A stretch of 64,000 bases of DNA from Plecoglossus altivelis (Eukaryota; Chordata; Actinopteri; Osmeriformes; Plecoglossidae), in assembly GCA_036571765.1 (NCBI GenBank), contig BROE01000010.1, positions 12,018,034 to 12,082,033 of the forward strand. Reading direction: 5' to 3'. The position numbers were made by a program, and so were the translations under genes. Below the pieces are notes generated by a model. That model saw nothing but the letters and a program-made list of their open reading frames with translations. It was not told the DNA's origin and made no database searches. Positions 1-13,000 of the stretch are shown here, one piece after another (the stretch's first letter is position 1; each line of letters starts with the position of its first letter).

Positions 1-843
1 TCACTTGGCTGTGAATAGACACCTTGTGTGACATTAGTAGGCTGTCGGTAACAGCCAGTCTTGCCTGATGGTTTGTTTCCAGACCGATTTTTGTTCATCA
101 ACCGTACAGTAGTCCTTGAGCCTCTAAATCATGCCTACGTTTTGGTTGAATATTTAAAGACCAGTTCTAGCTACCCGAGTTTGGGAAGCTGTGACTTGTG
201 CACCGTAAAGGGATACGTTAGGTTACTGGAATTTCTAGATCTGTCTTACTTGAGGTGCCTTCCCAGTTTCAGCTTCTTGTCATCAAAAGGTTCTTTAACC
301 CGTGTTCATTCACGTGCACATGAAATGGGCTGTAGTCAGTTTATGTCAACTGAAAAAGTTACACTTGAATCCCTCATTATTTCTGCTAATGTCACCTAAA
401 TGTAATGGGTATTTGAGAGATTACACACGTAATAGTTGGCATTTATCCAAACTAAGTAATTGGTGCCTTAAAAAAGCCTATACCAAAACATCGGACATCA
501 GCCCTATTGCCTGTCTGTTGGTTAGGTTAATTAGGCTAACTCCTAAACTCACTGGTGGGGTAAATCAGTTAATCGTGTGGGTGGATGGGTGTTAAGTGTA
601 AAACCAGTGCCTGAGTCATGTTACCTCTGTAATTATGCAAAGATATGGAAAAGCATTGCACAACTACGGAAAACATGCATGTGAAAGGGCACCTGTGTAA
701 GAACTAGGGATGTCCTGTAGGTGGAGCTGTGTTTCAAAAAATCCCTGTACAACGGTCAAAGTCAAACTATGTCAAGCACAACCTTGGTTAGATTAGTACA
801 GAACAGTCAACGTTGTCATTGTTTGATTTATGTTCTTTGGAAG
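1..843. other. Non-coding, probably fdx1 intron 1
   Basis: No exon is recognisable here on either strand. The first fdx1 exon found begins near 844 and needs two bases from an upstream exon, so this stretch is most likely the end of fdx1 intron 1. Open frames here show no similarity to a known family. Confidence 0.5.
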
Positions 844-1240
844 TTCCAACAAGGTGACTGTCCACTTCATCAACCGCGATGGAGAGAAGATAACAGCAAA
901 GGGTTCCCCAGGAGATACTCTACTAGACATCGTCATCGACCAGGACATTGACATCGATGGCTTTGGTGAGTGTGGTTGGCTACACGTTGCGTTCAAGGTC
1001 TTCTTTGGCCACATTTACGGGCCAGACAGGCACCTGTTGGACCTTACACATCTCTGCATCTCAAAACGGGCTAATCCTCCCCTCCTCTCTCGTCTCAGGT
1101 GCTTGTGAAGGAACCCTGGCATGCTCCACCTGTCACCTGATCTTTGATGAGGATGTGTATAAGCAGCTGGGCCCAGTCACAGACGAGGAGATGGACATGC
1201 TGGACCTGGCGTACGGCCTTACTGACACGTGAGGCATTCT

Positions 1241-1271
<31 letters not shown>

Positions 1272-1888
1272 TGAGGTAGAGTCACTGATTTCAGTCGTCA
1301 TACGAGACACACACACACACATCCTCCCCTTTCAGTCGTCATACGAGACACACACACACACATCCTCCCCTTTCACCTGTACACATTCACATCTCCGCAG
1401 CAGCCCTCACCTTCTGACCTGTGGTTCTGTTGATCTATTTGGAGAATTGAGAGTTGTGCTGATCAACGATAATGGCATTAGGGGATAACCCAGGGTGAAG
1501 AGGGGAACGCAGGGACAAACACACATCTTACACCCCCCTGCTGTGAGCTGATAACACCCACACCTCTCTGTATCCTGCCCCGCTCTCTAACGTGCCGTTC
1601 CCAGTTATGAGGGGTGACGGCCACTTACATGCGGAGTGATTGGTCGAGCATGTACGATCTGACCAGATTGGACTGTCTCTTGATCTGACAGCCTTTATGG
1701 GGGGGGGGAGTCCGAATGCACACCAGTCTCAGATAGACTCCTTCACCTCGGTATTCACCTCACTGTCTTGCCTCCACAGGTCTCGTCTGGGTTGCCAGAT
1801 CTGCCTGACCAAGTCTCTGGACGGGATGACCGCCAGGGTGCCCGAGAATGTGGCAGACATCAGACAGAGTGGAGATGGATCTTCGTAA
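844..1888 (+). CDS. fdx1: Ferredoxin 1 (adrenodoxin), mitochondrial, 5' partial
   Basis: Small [2Fe-2S] electron carrier of the mitochondrial matrix. In the family it passes electrons from ferredoxin reductase to mitochondrial P450s (steroid and vitamin D synthesis) and supports Fe-S and lipoylation chemistry. Three exons are seen: about 844-965, 1099-1228 and 1780-1888 (TAA at 1886). They encode the whole ferredoxin fold. The cluster cysteines are visible: three in CEGTLACSTC (start of the second exon) and the fourth in RLGCQICL (last exon). The acidic partner-binding helix DEEMDMLDLAYGLTD is also present. The exon carrying the start codon and mitochondrial presequence must lie left of the window. 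The gene is convergent with arhgap20, as FDX1 and ARHGAP20 are in human. Which teleost paralogue this is (fdx1 or fdx1b) cannot be decided here. Confidence 0.95.
1236..1373. repeat. (CA)n plus a 44-bp tandem duplication in fdx1 intron
   Basis: A CA run (about 1242-1270) is followed by two near-identical copies of a unit running from the TCAGTCGTCATACGAGACAC motif through another CA run to CATCCTCCCCTTT. The array lies just after the 5' splice site at 1229. Confidence 0.85.
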
Positions 1889-2373
1889 TGGCAACCCCTC
1901 CCCACCCCCCTCCCCTCCCCCCTGTTAACCTCCCTATCACCACCCAGGTGACAGATCAGGCTTCATAACCAAATCTCAGCCCTACACATGATCTTTAGTC
2001 ATGGGGTAATGGCTTCTGGAACGCGGCTGTGTCCTTGTTCCCAGTCTACTCAGACCTCCCTGTGAGAAAAGGGTGTAAGGCGTGACCTGAGACAGAGCCT
2101 AGCTATGTAGACCTACTTGCCGTTAGCGGATGTTGAAGAGCGCCAACATGAAATTGACTGCGACACAAACCGTCCCCTCGATGACCTGTGACTTGATTTC
2201 TTTCCTCCCTAAATTGTAATTATAAGTTAAGTTCCCTTTTAATTACCTTCATCACAATCACATTTCAGCAAGGTGCTTGTTTTTTTTCTTCTTTTTTTGC
2301 GTCCGCGATCACACCGAGGAATCCCAACACCCCAGCTTCAGGTCTGTTGATGTCAGGCTCAAATAAGAAGGGA

Positions 2374-2424
<51 letters not shown>

Positions 2425-4098
2425 CGTGCGATGCAACACTGTCTGACTTTCACTGAATACTATGGGCTGCACTCTTTCTATCACGTTAAAATCATGTATA
2501 TTTCTATGCTATAGTAGTTATGGTTACGGTTGGAATCATATAGTGTTGTAGACTACAGACCCCCCAGAAGACCCGTGTACCAACATGAAAACCATGAAGT
2601 TGCTGCTCAATATCGTCAAATGTGAATCATGTGTTGGTATGTATGGGACATGCAAACACACAGGAGATACCACCAAGGAAATGAAGGCAATGTCACTGCA
2701 ACGACAAGTCAAGAACTAGGAGATAGGAGTCCATAGAGACCTGATAATGCCTTACTGTTTTAAATTACATGGCCAGCCAAACCTGAGTTTTATCAAGTAT
2801 ACAATAACCCTCTTTTATAATATTGTCTACTAGTGTAGAATCTGGTAAGATTTAATTAAATAAACTCATTTTAAAGGATTCTCTAACCGTTTCTGCGTTG
2901 TATGTGGAGGGAGATTTCAATGTTGGAATCACGCCACGATTTACACTATGCCTATCACGAAACATAACTCGAAACGAAAAGACTATAACCAACTGTGGAT
3001 ATGCAGACGGCCGTGTATCGGTCAGATTGAGATGCAGGCTAAATGCCAGGTAGAAAAACGCTGTACAAGATCCAAACAGGAGCTTCCAGCTTTATCATCC
3101 ACTGAATCGTACAGCATTATGCGTTATAGCATTTACACCTGCTTAAAGGAGCGTAAGAGGCGATGGAAAAAGTAGCAATACTTTCTTGTACAAACAATAA
3201 GACTTTCATGTACCCCTCAATTTCGTATTTACACATATGAAGAGCAACAGAATTATCATTTTACATAATAAATACTGGACGATATACAAGAGTTAACAAG
3301 ACATGGAAAAGCACATGAGCGATATTGGCAGCGCCTTGAGTAGAAAAAAAACTACTGTCGGGTTTTAGGACTGGTACAGTATCTGTCAAGACTAGTTCTT
3401 CACAACGATGCGCAAATCACAAGCGTGTATTCCTGCGTCTTCGAAACCCTCGGAAAACATTAAAAAGCGCTAGCTTTAGCTTCTGGGACTGTTGCAAGTA
3501 GATACTCGCTTTATTTAAATGGCGATCAACATTTTCGGTCGTTAACGTTAACCTCAAGATACACTGAAGTGCTAACGCGCGTACCTGGGTTAGTTAAGAT
3601 ATGTGAACATATAAGGACGCAGTGAAAAAAGACTTGAATGAATTCCAATCCTGTCAACGCATTGCTGCAGTAAGCGTTTTAAGCACACTTGACATAAACG
3701 AGGCCAAGTAAATATATGTCGTAGGTCTACTTAGAATTGAGCAGGACTAAAATAAATTGTGTTAATCTCTAGAATCTATAAGCCTTGTGATCTATAACCT
3801 ATGCTCCCTTCTCTAAAGCCTTGGGTGCGCGGTGTCTTGTTTTTATGAAGCAGCTTCTACATTGGCAAAGGAAAAGCTTTGGTCTATTTCCCACATATTC
3901 GGTACAATGTACTCTTGTCTGAGAATGTCAATTCACTCAAGCGCTTTCACAAGTTGAACAAGTTGTTCTTGTTACTATTTCAAGCGATGATGATTTTTTG
4001 AAAATGCTCATAAAGAGCGTTAGCGTCAATGTGCTTGGCCGTGAGCCTTGGCAACCCTTCAGATGGCATGACACGGTTTAAGTGGTAGCTGACTTGAA
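1889..4098. other. fdx1 / arhgap20 convergent intergenic region
   Basis: Contains the fdx1 3' UTR and, at the right end, the arhgap20 3' UTR. A possible fdx1 poly(A) signal AATAAA is at 2859-2864. On the minus strand AATAAA (plus-strand TTTATT 3510-3515) could serve arhgap20. Otherwise AT-rich unique sequence and a TG repeat, with no further gene recognised. Confidence 0.6.
2376..2425. repeat. (TG)n microsatellite
   Basis: More than 20 almost uninterrupted TG units, drifting into CGTG at the right end. Confidence 0.95.
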
Positions 4099-7000
4099 TC
4101 ACACGTAGGACTCCTCGGCAAAGAGCAGCTTGTCAAAGTCTGGCTCCAACATGGGATCGCTGCACCTCCTCATCCTCTCCCTCTTCCCCTGGACAAGAGC
4201 CAGCGCCACCTGCTGGCTGCCCTGGGGATTACTACGCCTGTGAGAGGAGAAATAGTCCCTCACCGTCTTGGTGGCGGAAGGAGACAGGCAGAACCGGGTT
4301 TCCGCGCTCTGCCTGGCTTGGCCGCTCAGCGGTTCTACCTCAGACACTCTCAGACCTGGGTCTAGTTTGGACGACTGACACTGCTTGGCCTCATTGTGGA
4401 GCCTCTCCAGGTGCAAGGTGGAGGCCCGGTCAAGGCCCAGGGCCTCTCCTAGACACACTGCCCCAGGCTCGGACGACCGTCTCTGGAAGAGCCTGCCTCC
4501 GTCGGAGCCATCCGTAGGTGGGGTGAGGGAGTGGGACTTTGGTCTGGCCATGGAGAGAAAGGGCCCGGTTTGCCCAAAGAACACACCCTGGGGAAGCCGC
4601 TTGGAATCGCCCATCTCTCTTCCTGTCACCTGGCCCTTTCGGATGACATCACTTCCGGTGTTGCCGTACTGGTGCTGCAGACAAGCCTGGCTGTGTATGT
4701 CTCTCAGCTCACGCACTGTGAGTGGTTTGTCTGAGGGTTGGTAACATGGGGACCTTCCGTAGTGGATCTGTCCCAGTGAACGATGGTGCAAAGGGGGGCT
4801 CTCTGCCTCCTGCCTGGTAGGTGGAGGGCTTTGGTCCTGGGTAACCCTTCCTCTCTCCGCCCCTCCTCCCTTACAGGACCCGCTGGCTGCGCTGGATCTG
4901 GGCACATCAACAGACAGCTGTCTGACCCCTGCTCCTCTCTCCTGTCCCAGGAGAGGCTTGTCAGGCCATCTTTCCTTCAGAGAGAAAGAAAAAGAGTCAA
5001 AGATGAATTTGAGAAGAAAAAATTCTCCCTCATTTCTCATTACTTATGTCTGCTTGTCAGTAGCCCCTCTTACACAGCCTGTTCAAGCCAGGAATGTTGC
5101 GCTTTTATCTGCCTTGCAGTTCTGTATAAAAGTTACCAACATGGAAAGGGGGGTTCATTGTCGTACCGACATCAGTGGATGTAATTCTAGAGCTAGATCG
5201 GTGTCACGGCAGGACAACACACTCAATCAAAGAGGCTTACGTGGTTCTGAATCCCGAATGCCGGCATGCTATCTTAAATCACACAGGGCAGCATTATGCC
5301 AGCTGTGTTTGGTTCAGTCTGAGTAACAAAAGCCGGCATAACAAGGGGTCTTCGTTGCGGCAACATTGTGGGATCTCTGTATGTAAAAGGGGCTACTGTC
5401 ATCCTTCAGGAGAAAGACAAAACAAAACAGAAGGATCCTCAGTGTTGTCCTTACCCCAGACTTCTTCTCCACCTTCTCTGCCTCCGTGTTGTCCTGCTGA
5501 AGAGACATCCTGCGGGCTTTCTTCAACCAGGTGTTGGGGTGGAGCCCCCTACCACTCCTCAGGGCACTCCAGGAAAAGGCCTCTTTCGGTGGGGAGCTTT
5601 TGGGACAAGGCTCCTTGGCAGGGGCTGGAGCGGACGAGGGAATAGGGGCCGAAATATAGATGGAGGAGGAGCTGACTGGGGTGGGGAGGGGGGCCACACT
5701 GGAGGGGGACGGCCTCTTGCCTGTTGCCTTGGAGCCCCCTGATCTGGGTAGCCAGATCAGCGTGTGATAGTCGCTGGAGTGCGACAGGAGGCTGTCCAGG
5801 GAGTCAAAGGAGGAGCGCGTGGGAGTTGGGGAGGTGGGGGGCGAGGACAGGCTGGAGTAGCTGGTCCCGTGGAGGAGGGATTGGCCACCGCTAGGCCCTG
5901 CACTCTCTTCCTGACCCTTCCTGACCCCCCTGGTCTGTGGGTGCGTCTGTCGCACGCCCTCATTATAGCCGTCCCCCCCTTCCTCCTCCTCATCGTCGTC
6001 GTCGTTCTCGCTCGTGAGGGCCTTGATGCTCCCCATGTGCTCGCTGTTTCCCAGCAAGCGTGGCACCAGGCCTTTGTAGCTGATCGCCGGCTCAGAGGAC
6101 CGTCTCTGCCTCCGCAGACCCCCCATGGAGAGGGGGTCAGGGCTGTCGGAGGGGCTCCCCCCCCGGTTGGCAGGGGGGCTGGGGCAGGAGGGGGCTGCAG
6201 CCGAGGGGAGCCTCTTGCTCTTGGGCCGGGCCGAAGCAGGAAGCTGGAGAACATTCTGGTGGCAGTTGGGATCGCCAGGTTGGGTGCCAGCCCCAGGCTG
6301 GTCCAGGTCATTGTCACTGAGGGTGAGGACAGAGTCCAGGCTGCTCTGCAGGACTCTGGTTCTGCGGCGGCCCCTTCTGGTGCGGAGGCCTGGGGACTCG
6401 CTGCTGTCCTCGTTCAACTCGTTCTCCAGGCTGTCGTAAGAGGAGTCTGTCAGGTGGAAGGATGACACGTCTGAAGGAAGAGAGGACGGACAACAATGAT
6501 GGGAGGGGAGAAGAGTGATTCAGCACGAGGGTGAAGACTGACACATAGTTGCTCATGTCTGTCTGTGTCCTTGTCACAATAACGGGTGTGTGTGCAAGTT
6601 ATTGTGCGGGTGAGGGTGTGTACCTGATCCCTGCTCGCAGAACCTGCCCCAGTCGGGCGGCCCTCCAAACAGCGAGGTCACGTCTTCCTCCAACAGTTCC
6701 TGGCAGTGTTCGATAATAAAGCGCACCAGGTCGCATACCTTTTGACAAACAAGAGACTATGTATCCGTAATCACAGACACGTCTTTGTGTCTCATTGGTC
6801 ATGACGCAGATCACTGTAGCAAGTCTTAATCCATATCAAGTTTACCACAGGAGGATTGACGCGCTTCCTGTAATGTTAACGTGACACATTTTAGGAACAT
6901 TGCAGCTTTTTGACTTGTTGGCGATGTGACTGTCTTGAGGTTTCATGAGACAGCCTTCAGAGAAGAGAGAAAGTGTATTCTGAGAAAGACGACCGGCCAT

Positions 7001-10000
7001 GAGCTACAGCTTCAATGAAACAGAAATGGTGCTCATGGCTACATTTTCGGCTGCTTAGTATTCTTCTAGCAATGTGTAATTTAAGTCTGAAAATGAAACA
7101 AGGCCAGTATCGCGAGGAAGGTTTGTGTGTCACAGTGTGTTCCTGCCTGCCAAATCTCAACAGACGTTTAATTGGCCTTTCAAGGAGGACAACTGGAAAA
7201 ACTCAGTTAAAACATCTTAGTGGACACGGTAAATCCCCAAAAAGAATCGCAGTGCTGTCAAGTTTCATGCTGGAGATTTATGGAACTCTAAACACAAACC
7301 CGGCAGTGAAACAAGCCGAATAGGATCTTGCCCCAATAATGCAACCATTTGGTTGCAGATGCATTAGCTTTGGCTGACATGAAGTTCTGGTTTTCACTTG
7401 CCAGGTTCTGTTCAAAAACTGTCCTACTGTATATGAGCTGCAGGAGATGGCATTATATAATAATGTTGCAATCGTAGGAGCAAAAATAAGACTTCTACAG
7501 ATTTAGCCGGTTCACTAACACCCTGCGAGGGGAATCAGAGGTTAGTTTGTAGCAGCGCTGGCTGGCGATAAAACTGACCCTGAGAAAGAAGGAAAAGCTC
7601 CACATTTTCCCAGATGCCAGTAAGGTTGTAGGTCAAGCAACACAAGAGTGAGAGAGAAGTCTGAGGTGAAGCTCACAATCCAATCAAAGGGTCCAGGGTT
7701 AAGTTGAGGTTTGTCCCCAGTCACGCCTGCCTGTAGGTCACAGGAGCCTGGCTTCCTGAGCTGTACATGTACACCCTGGCAAACAAAAGGGCAATCTGAA
7801 AGGCATTGTGGGTATTTATATATTTACCTTCTTGGCCCCTTCCCCCTCCATCTCAGGACTGCTGGGTCCTGGAGCCCAAAGCATGCTGGGAGCGATGCAC
7901 ACCGACAGGTTGAAAGCGTTCATCTGGTTGTCGTGGGCGTTTCCCTGGATGCCATGCAGCACAGCAACCAAGTACCGTAGCAAGAGTACATGCTCTTTGG
8001 GGAGTCGACCAACCAGACTGCAGCGAGATGGCGTCGCCAGGACGAGACAGACAATCAAAACAAACAAAAATAATATTTGATTTGTGGATGTGCACTTTGC
8101 GCAATGAATAAAATGATAATGTAATTGCTGTCCTCTGAAGAGTCCCTTTGTTTTACTGACTCAAGTCACATCGGACTTTTCACTGTCCTCCCTCATTAAT
8201 CTCTCACTCATGACTCACAAAATATTTTCCTAGTAACGCAGTATGAGTTAAACGAACATGAACTCAGTTCGTTTGCGTACGGTTTTACTACAGACCATTT
8301 CTTACCTAATCTTCCAGACCTTTCTAGCAACCAAGTGACAAGCTTTATGGCCTTTGAAGGCTTGAAGCTTTGTGACAATGCTGTACTGCGTAAACAGTGC
8401 GCTAGTATGTGTGTGTGTATATAAACAGCATGTGTTACCTCGCGACAGCCTCAATCTGCTCCACCTCCTCCTCTCCCTCGGTCTCCTCCATCACATCCAT
8501 CCACTGTTCATACAGGTCTGAGCATAGCAGACTGCCCGGAATGTTCCGTAGGAAGTCCTGGGGAGAGTCAACACAGATGACACTTGGTCAGAACGACTCC
8601 AGCCCAGTCGTTCAACCACCTCTGGAGGACATGTAGAACACACGCAGCTTTGGTACACAATCATTCAGCACAATGTAATCACAGGGATGTATGTTATGAC
8701 ACATCGTTACGATATGGCCGATGTATGACAGCCCAAGTGACAGCACGGTACATTACAATACGTTTAACAGTGCTAAACTAAAGACCCTGCACATATACAA
8801 GAAGATATGTTAGTAAAACTAAACATAACTACATATAAAAGTTCCGAGAGGTTCTCTGTGAAATAGTATGTTTAATATGTGTCCAAACAGGGAACTCTTC
8901 ACGTTCAAATCTACGAACTATTCCTTTATCACAGCTGTTGTCACGAGTTGTCACGTTAAGGTGAATATTAAGAGGCTCATAATAGCTTCTTAATATTCAG
9001 TGAATCCCTGTTTGGCAGATTAACAGATTGTTTCAGATTAAAATCTGACAACCCAACTGGAGATTAGTTATCGACAGCCTGTGCTGGGTTGCTATGGATA
9101 TGTATGTCACTGATGATCACATGAGATTGGATTACATTTGAGTATGCTTCATATGTAGGTCAATGATGTGCCATTCAAGCACACAAACTCATCCACACAT
9201 ACTAGTACTGACGCCACAGCTGTCACACAGCCCTTTATAAAAGGTCAAGCGATGACTGAGTAGATCCAGCGTACGCGTGTTGAGGCGGCACATAAGCCCC
9301 ACCCATCTGGCTGTCCAGGCATGCCCAGTCAAACGAAACAAATTCGCAACAGGGAGTTGGTCACTCACCTTGAAGACACCTGCGATGATGAAGACGTGTT
9401 CCCGCGTAAGGGGGATCTCCTGGGCGCCGCCGTCCAGCGTGTCCCGGAGCTCCCTGCAGGCCCTGGCCCCCGCTGAGCGGCGGAATATCCCCCGTGTGTA
9501 GGTCCCCTCGTGGTACAGGAACACCAGCATGTCCTGGAGGGTAGACAGGGACCAACAGAAGGAGATAATAGGATAGGATTCGCTGTGAGAAAGACTCTCT
9601 CTGCAGGGTGAAGAGACTCTTACCCTTAGTAAACTGTACCCAGTTGTATCGAGTCTGTATATGTTTAAGCACCTTACACACTGCTTCGAAACCGGACCAT
9701 GAAGATAGCATATTTGCTTTAAATGTCCTTGTGAGAACTGCCACCTGTTCACATGACGTCCCATAGAGGGAAACGTTAGCCATTCCTCTTCTTGTAGTTG
9801 TTGTATTCAGTGATTGTGTGACTCTCTGTAATCTCTGTAATCGCTTACCTCGTTCATTAACACCAGGGCTGGTTTAATGATCCGAATTCGTGTTCATGTA
9901 TTTGCATCAACCCTTTCGTATGTCTGTGCAACCTTTTTTGGTCACCAGTTTAAATCATCACAACAGGAGACACAGAAAAACACAACAACCTCTCCAATCG

Positions 10001-13000
10001 ACACATCAAGCTTTGTCAGCAGCCAGACTGCGAAGGCCCTAGTTTTTTATAAACCAGTCTTAATCTGTGTTAATCTGTGTATTTGAAATGCCAGTTCCCA
10101 GAGATGCCCATCCATGGATTTCTCTTACCATGACTGGCTTTGGCAGGGCATCGTCCTGACACACGGCGCTCAGCGGTTGGCCAAACAGGCAGCCGGAGGC
10201 GGGAGAAGAGAAGGAAGAGTCATGGAGCTGCGAGGTGGAGCCACGCCAGAAGGCCCAGTTGATGAGGGACCGCCTGCGCTTGAACGGCTTCTGACCTGGG
10301 TCTGCGGAACGAACGCGACAAACCCATGAAACATTTCAATCGATCTACTCCTCCACGTTCTACTTGCTGAGCTCGCTGGTTTACACCAGAGGTTCTCCTC
10401 ACCAATCCCATGCTGCTGTGCGCTTGTGATGCGCCGCGGTTTGAGGGTGAACTGGCACTGCTTGTCCAGCAGCAGCTGCTCAGGGTGTGGCGTCCTCTGT
10501 CTGTCTGGAGGCGTGACGGCCTCTCTGCCCCCTCCCGCCATGTAGAGCGGCTCCCGCACGTGGCTCATGTGGATGCTGAATGGAAACTCGTGTCCTGTCA
10601 GAGGGATCAAAGGGTAGAGGTTAGAGAATGGGCCAGGGGTTACGGGAAGGTTGACTAATACCGAGCCAGGATGCCTGCGATTTGGAGGTGCTAACCAATG
10701 AGAGGGTAGGGGGCGTTTTCTCTCTTGGAGCTCACCCACAGTTGATAGTCCTTCACACAACCCTGAGGTACACAAAGAAACAAAGACCCTATTGAAGACC
10801 AGTCGCAGAGAATAACCGAGCACAGAGAGTGTATCAAGACAAAAATAAACAGATAACCTAACCAAGGATGTGACATTTTGCGACGCAAAATTTGATTCAT
10901 TCACAGCAGCCTTTTACTCACGGCAATGCCAAACTGCTGCAGGGCAAGTCGAACAACCTCGCTGGTCGTGTCTGAGTTGCTGACCGCCAAGGTCTTTGAC
11001 TAGATCAAAAAGGAGATGGATTGTTGAGACTGATCAGGAAATGAACACATGTACACACACGCACACCAGTAAGTCAGGAGATGCAAACTCACAGGAAAGA
11101 AACTGTTGATGCCTTTGCCAAGCACTTTGAGTGGGATGGTTTTAGGATCATCTTTTTCTTTCTCGTCTTTTATTCGACTGGGAAGGAGGCAAATCGAAAA
11201 TGAAGATACAGCTGAGGTGGAAGTCTTATCTAGCTTCGCGAAACGAAACGGCGAATTCCAGAGATGAGAAAGTCAGGACATTTTGGTTGGAGGTTTACCT
11301 TTTGAGGAGGGAGAGCCATCTCTCTTTCTGGTCTGCAGAGCTGAGTGTGTGAGTGAGGGAATAGAAAAAGAGAGAGGATTAGAAGAGATACAGTCTTAAC
11401 ATGAGGAAAACATTAAAGGCAACATAAAAACATTTGAAAAGAAAAAGGTTGACACATGCACATGACACAGTCCTCTGTAACTAGCCGTGAACCTTAAGCT
11501 GTATCTAGCTCCTACTTTACAGGGGGTTGAAGGTAGAAAACAGGCTGTGGAGCAATGGGAGCTGAATCACTGTCTTGGAATACTGCGTTTAATCCAATAT
11601 CATTTTGAAATGCCCATTTTTTTCCTTTCAATTAAAAGCAGCTGAATGGTAAACAGGCACCAAACCAATGGTAGTCGTACCTGAACGTGGCCACGCAGTT
11701 GTAGGTGGGCCAGCCCATGACGAAGCTCCTGTCTGGGTTGCTGCTGGCCTCACACACCTCCTCCACACATCCTGCAGTCCACATCTCACACACAAACGCC
11801 TGCGTCTTCATCTTAAAGTGCGTGGGCGACCTGAGGAGGGCGAAAAGAGAGGTAGAGAGCAACGCAGCTCATTAGCCGTACATTCTCGCCATCCGAAAGC
11901 CACCATCGTATCGAGGAAAACCACTCTCTCGTGTTTGTGCTGGGTTTGCACTAATTACTTGGACTTGGCGATGATGAGGAGGTCATTGAAGAGGAAGAGG
12001 TGGCGGTCCTGCGTCTGAAGTCCCACCTTCAACTGGGCGTGGCCATGCAGGAGAAACGCCCTGTCAGGACTCAGAAAGGACTGGACCAATGGCAGTGTCT
12101 CTGGACACACTGGGACCAGGAAGCTCTCCCTGAGAAAGAACACACGACTTCAGTACTACTGCGGTTCACTTGCCCTCCTTCCCTTCATACGGTATATATT
12201 CCAGACACTCAAACAATATTTAGAAAGCTACTTGCACACATTCAAAACAAATCCTAACAGCTGTTTCATATGGACAGAGTGGTTGTGGTAAGTTCATGGA
12301 GGTTTTGTCCTCAAAACAGAGTATTACTGAAGAGGCTCTCCTCAGTGATAAGACTCTCCAGCCATAGGTCACCTGCCACGCTGTGAACAACACAGTGATC
12401 TGGTGGGCCACCTCTCTCTCGCTTGCTCCCTAACGCTGCTGTAGTCATTGAGGTCAGCAAGCTGCAGTAGGCAGAGGAGTTATAAACACTTCGGTAGTAC
12501 CTCTTTAATAAGGTTATTCACTTCCTCTGACCAAGTGGGAAAAGCTAGGGCTATTAATAGGCCCCAGATCCTCAGATTGGTCAACGGATTAGCTATCTGA
12601 GAAGATAAGCCAGCCCTAGAGTGAGAGTCACTTATGCTATGTTTATTTTGTGTGTGTGTTTGTTTGCGTGTGTGCAGCCGCGCATGCGTTTTTCACCTGC
12701 CCCCGTGCCCGTGTGTGTATATATATGCCTTTTATAGTATGTTGAGTGTGTATGTGTTAGCAAGTAGCATCTGCTATGGACTTAAATAGTGTGGAATGAT
12801 GACCGTGTGGAACTACGTCCAGTGTACCTGGAGAGTGTTTTGGATCTTGTGAGAGCTTTGCTGATGACCAGGGACGGTGCTGACTGTCTTCGATGGCTCT
12901 GAGACTTCATCCTCTGTGGAGTAGAGAAAGAAGAAAGTAGAATTAGTGTGAATGAAACATGCCTAATATCAGCCAATACAAGTCTAGATGTAGACATACA

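Noticed and set aside
61..399. 112-codon open frame at the left edge
   Set aside because: No similarity to a family, no splice context, and it lies in the presumed fdx1 intron.
5764..6465. 233-codon plus-strand open frame opposite the large arhgap20 exon
   Set aside because: Shadow of a GC-rich coding exon; no family similarity, and the minus-strand frame matches ARHGAP20.
11332..11340. arhgap20 acceptor at TCTGCAG|ACCAG
   Set aside because: It breaks the frame; the upstream ACTCAG|CTCTGCAG acceptor restores SSADQKERW, which aligns with human.
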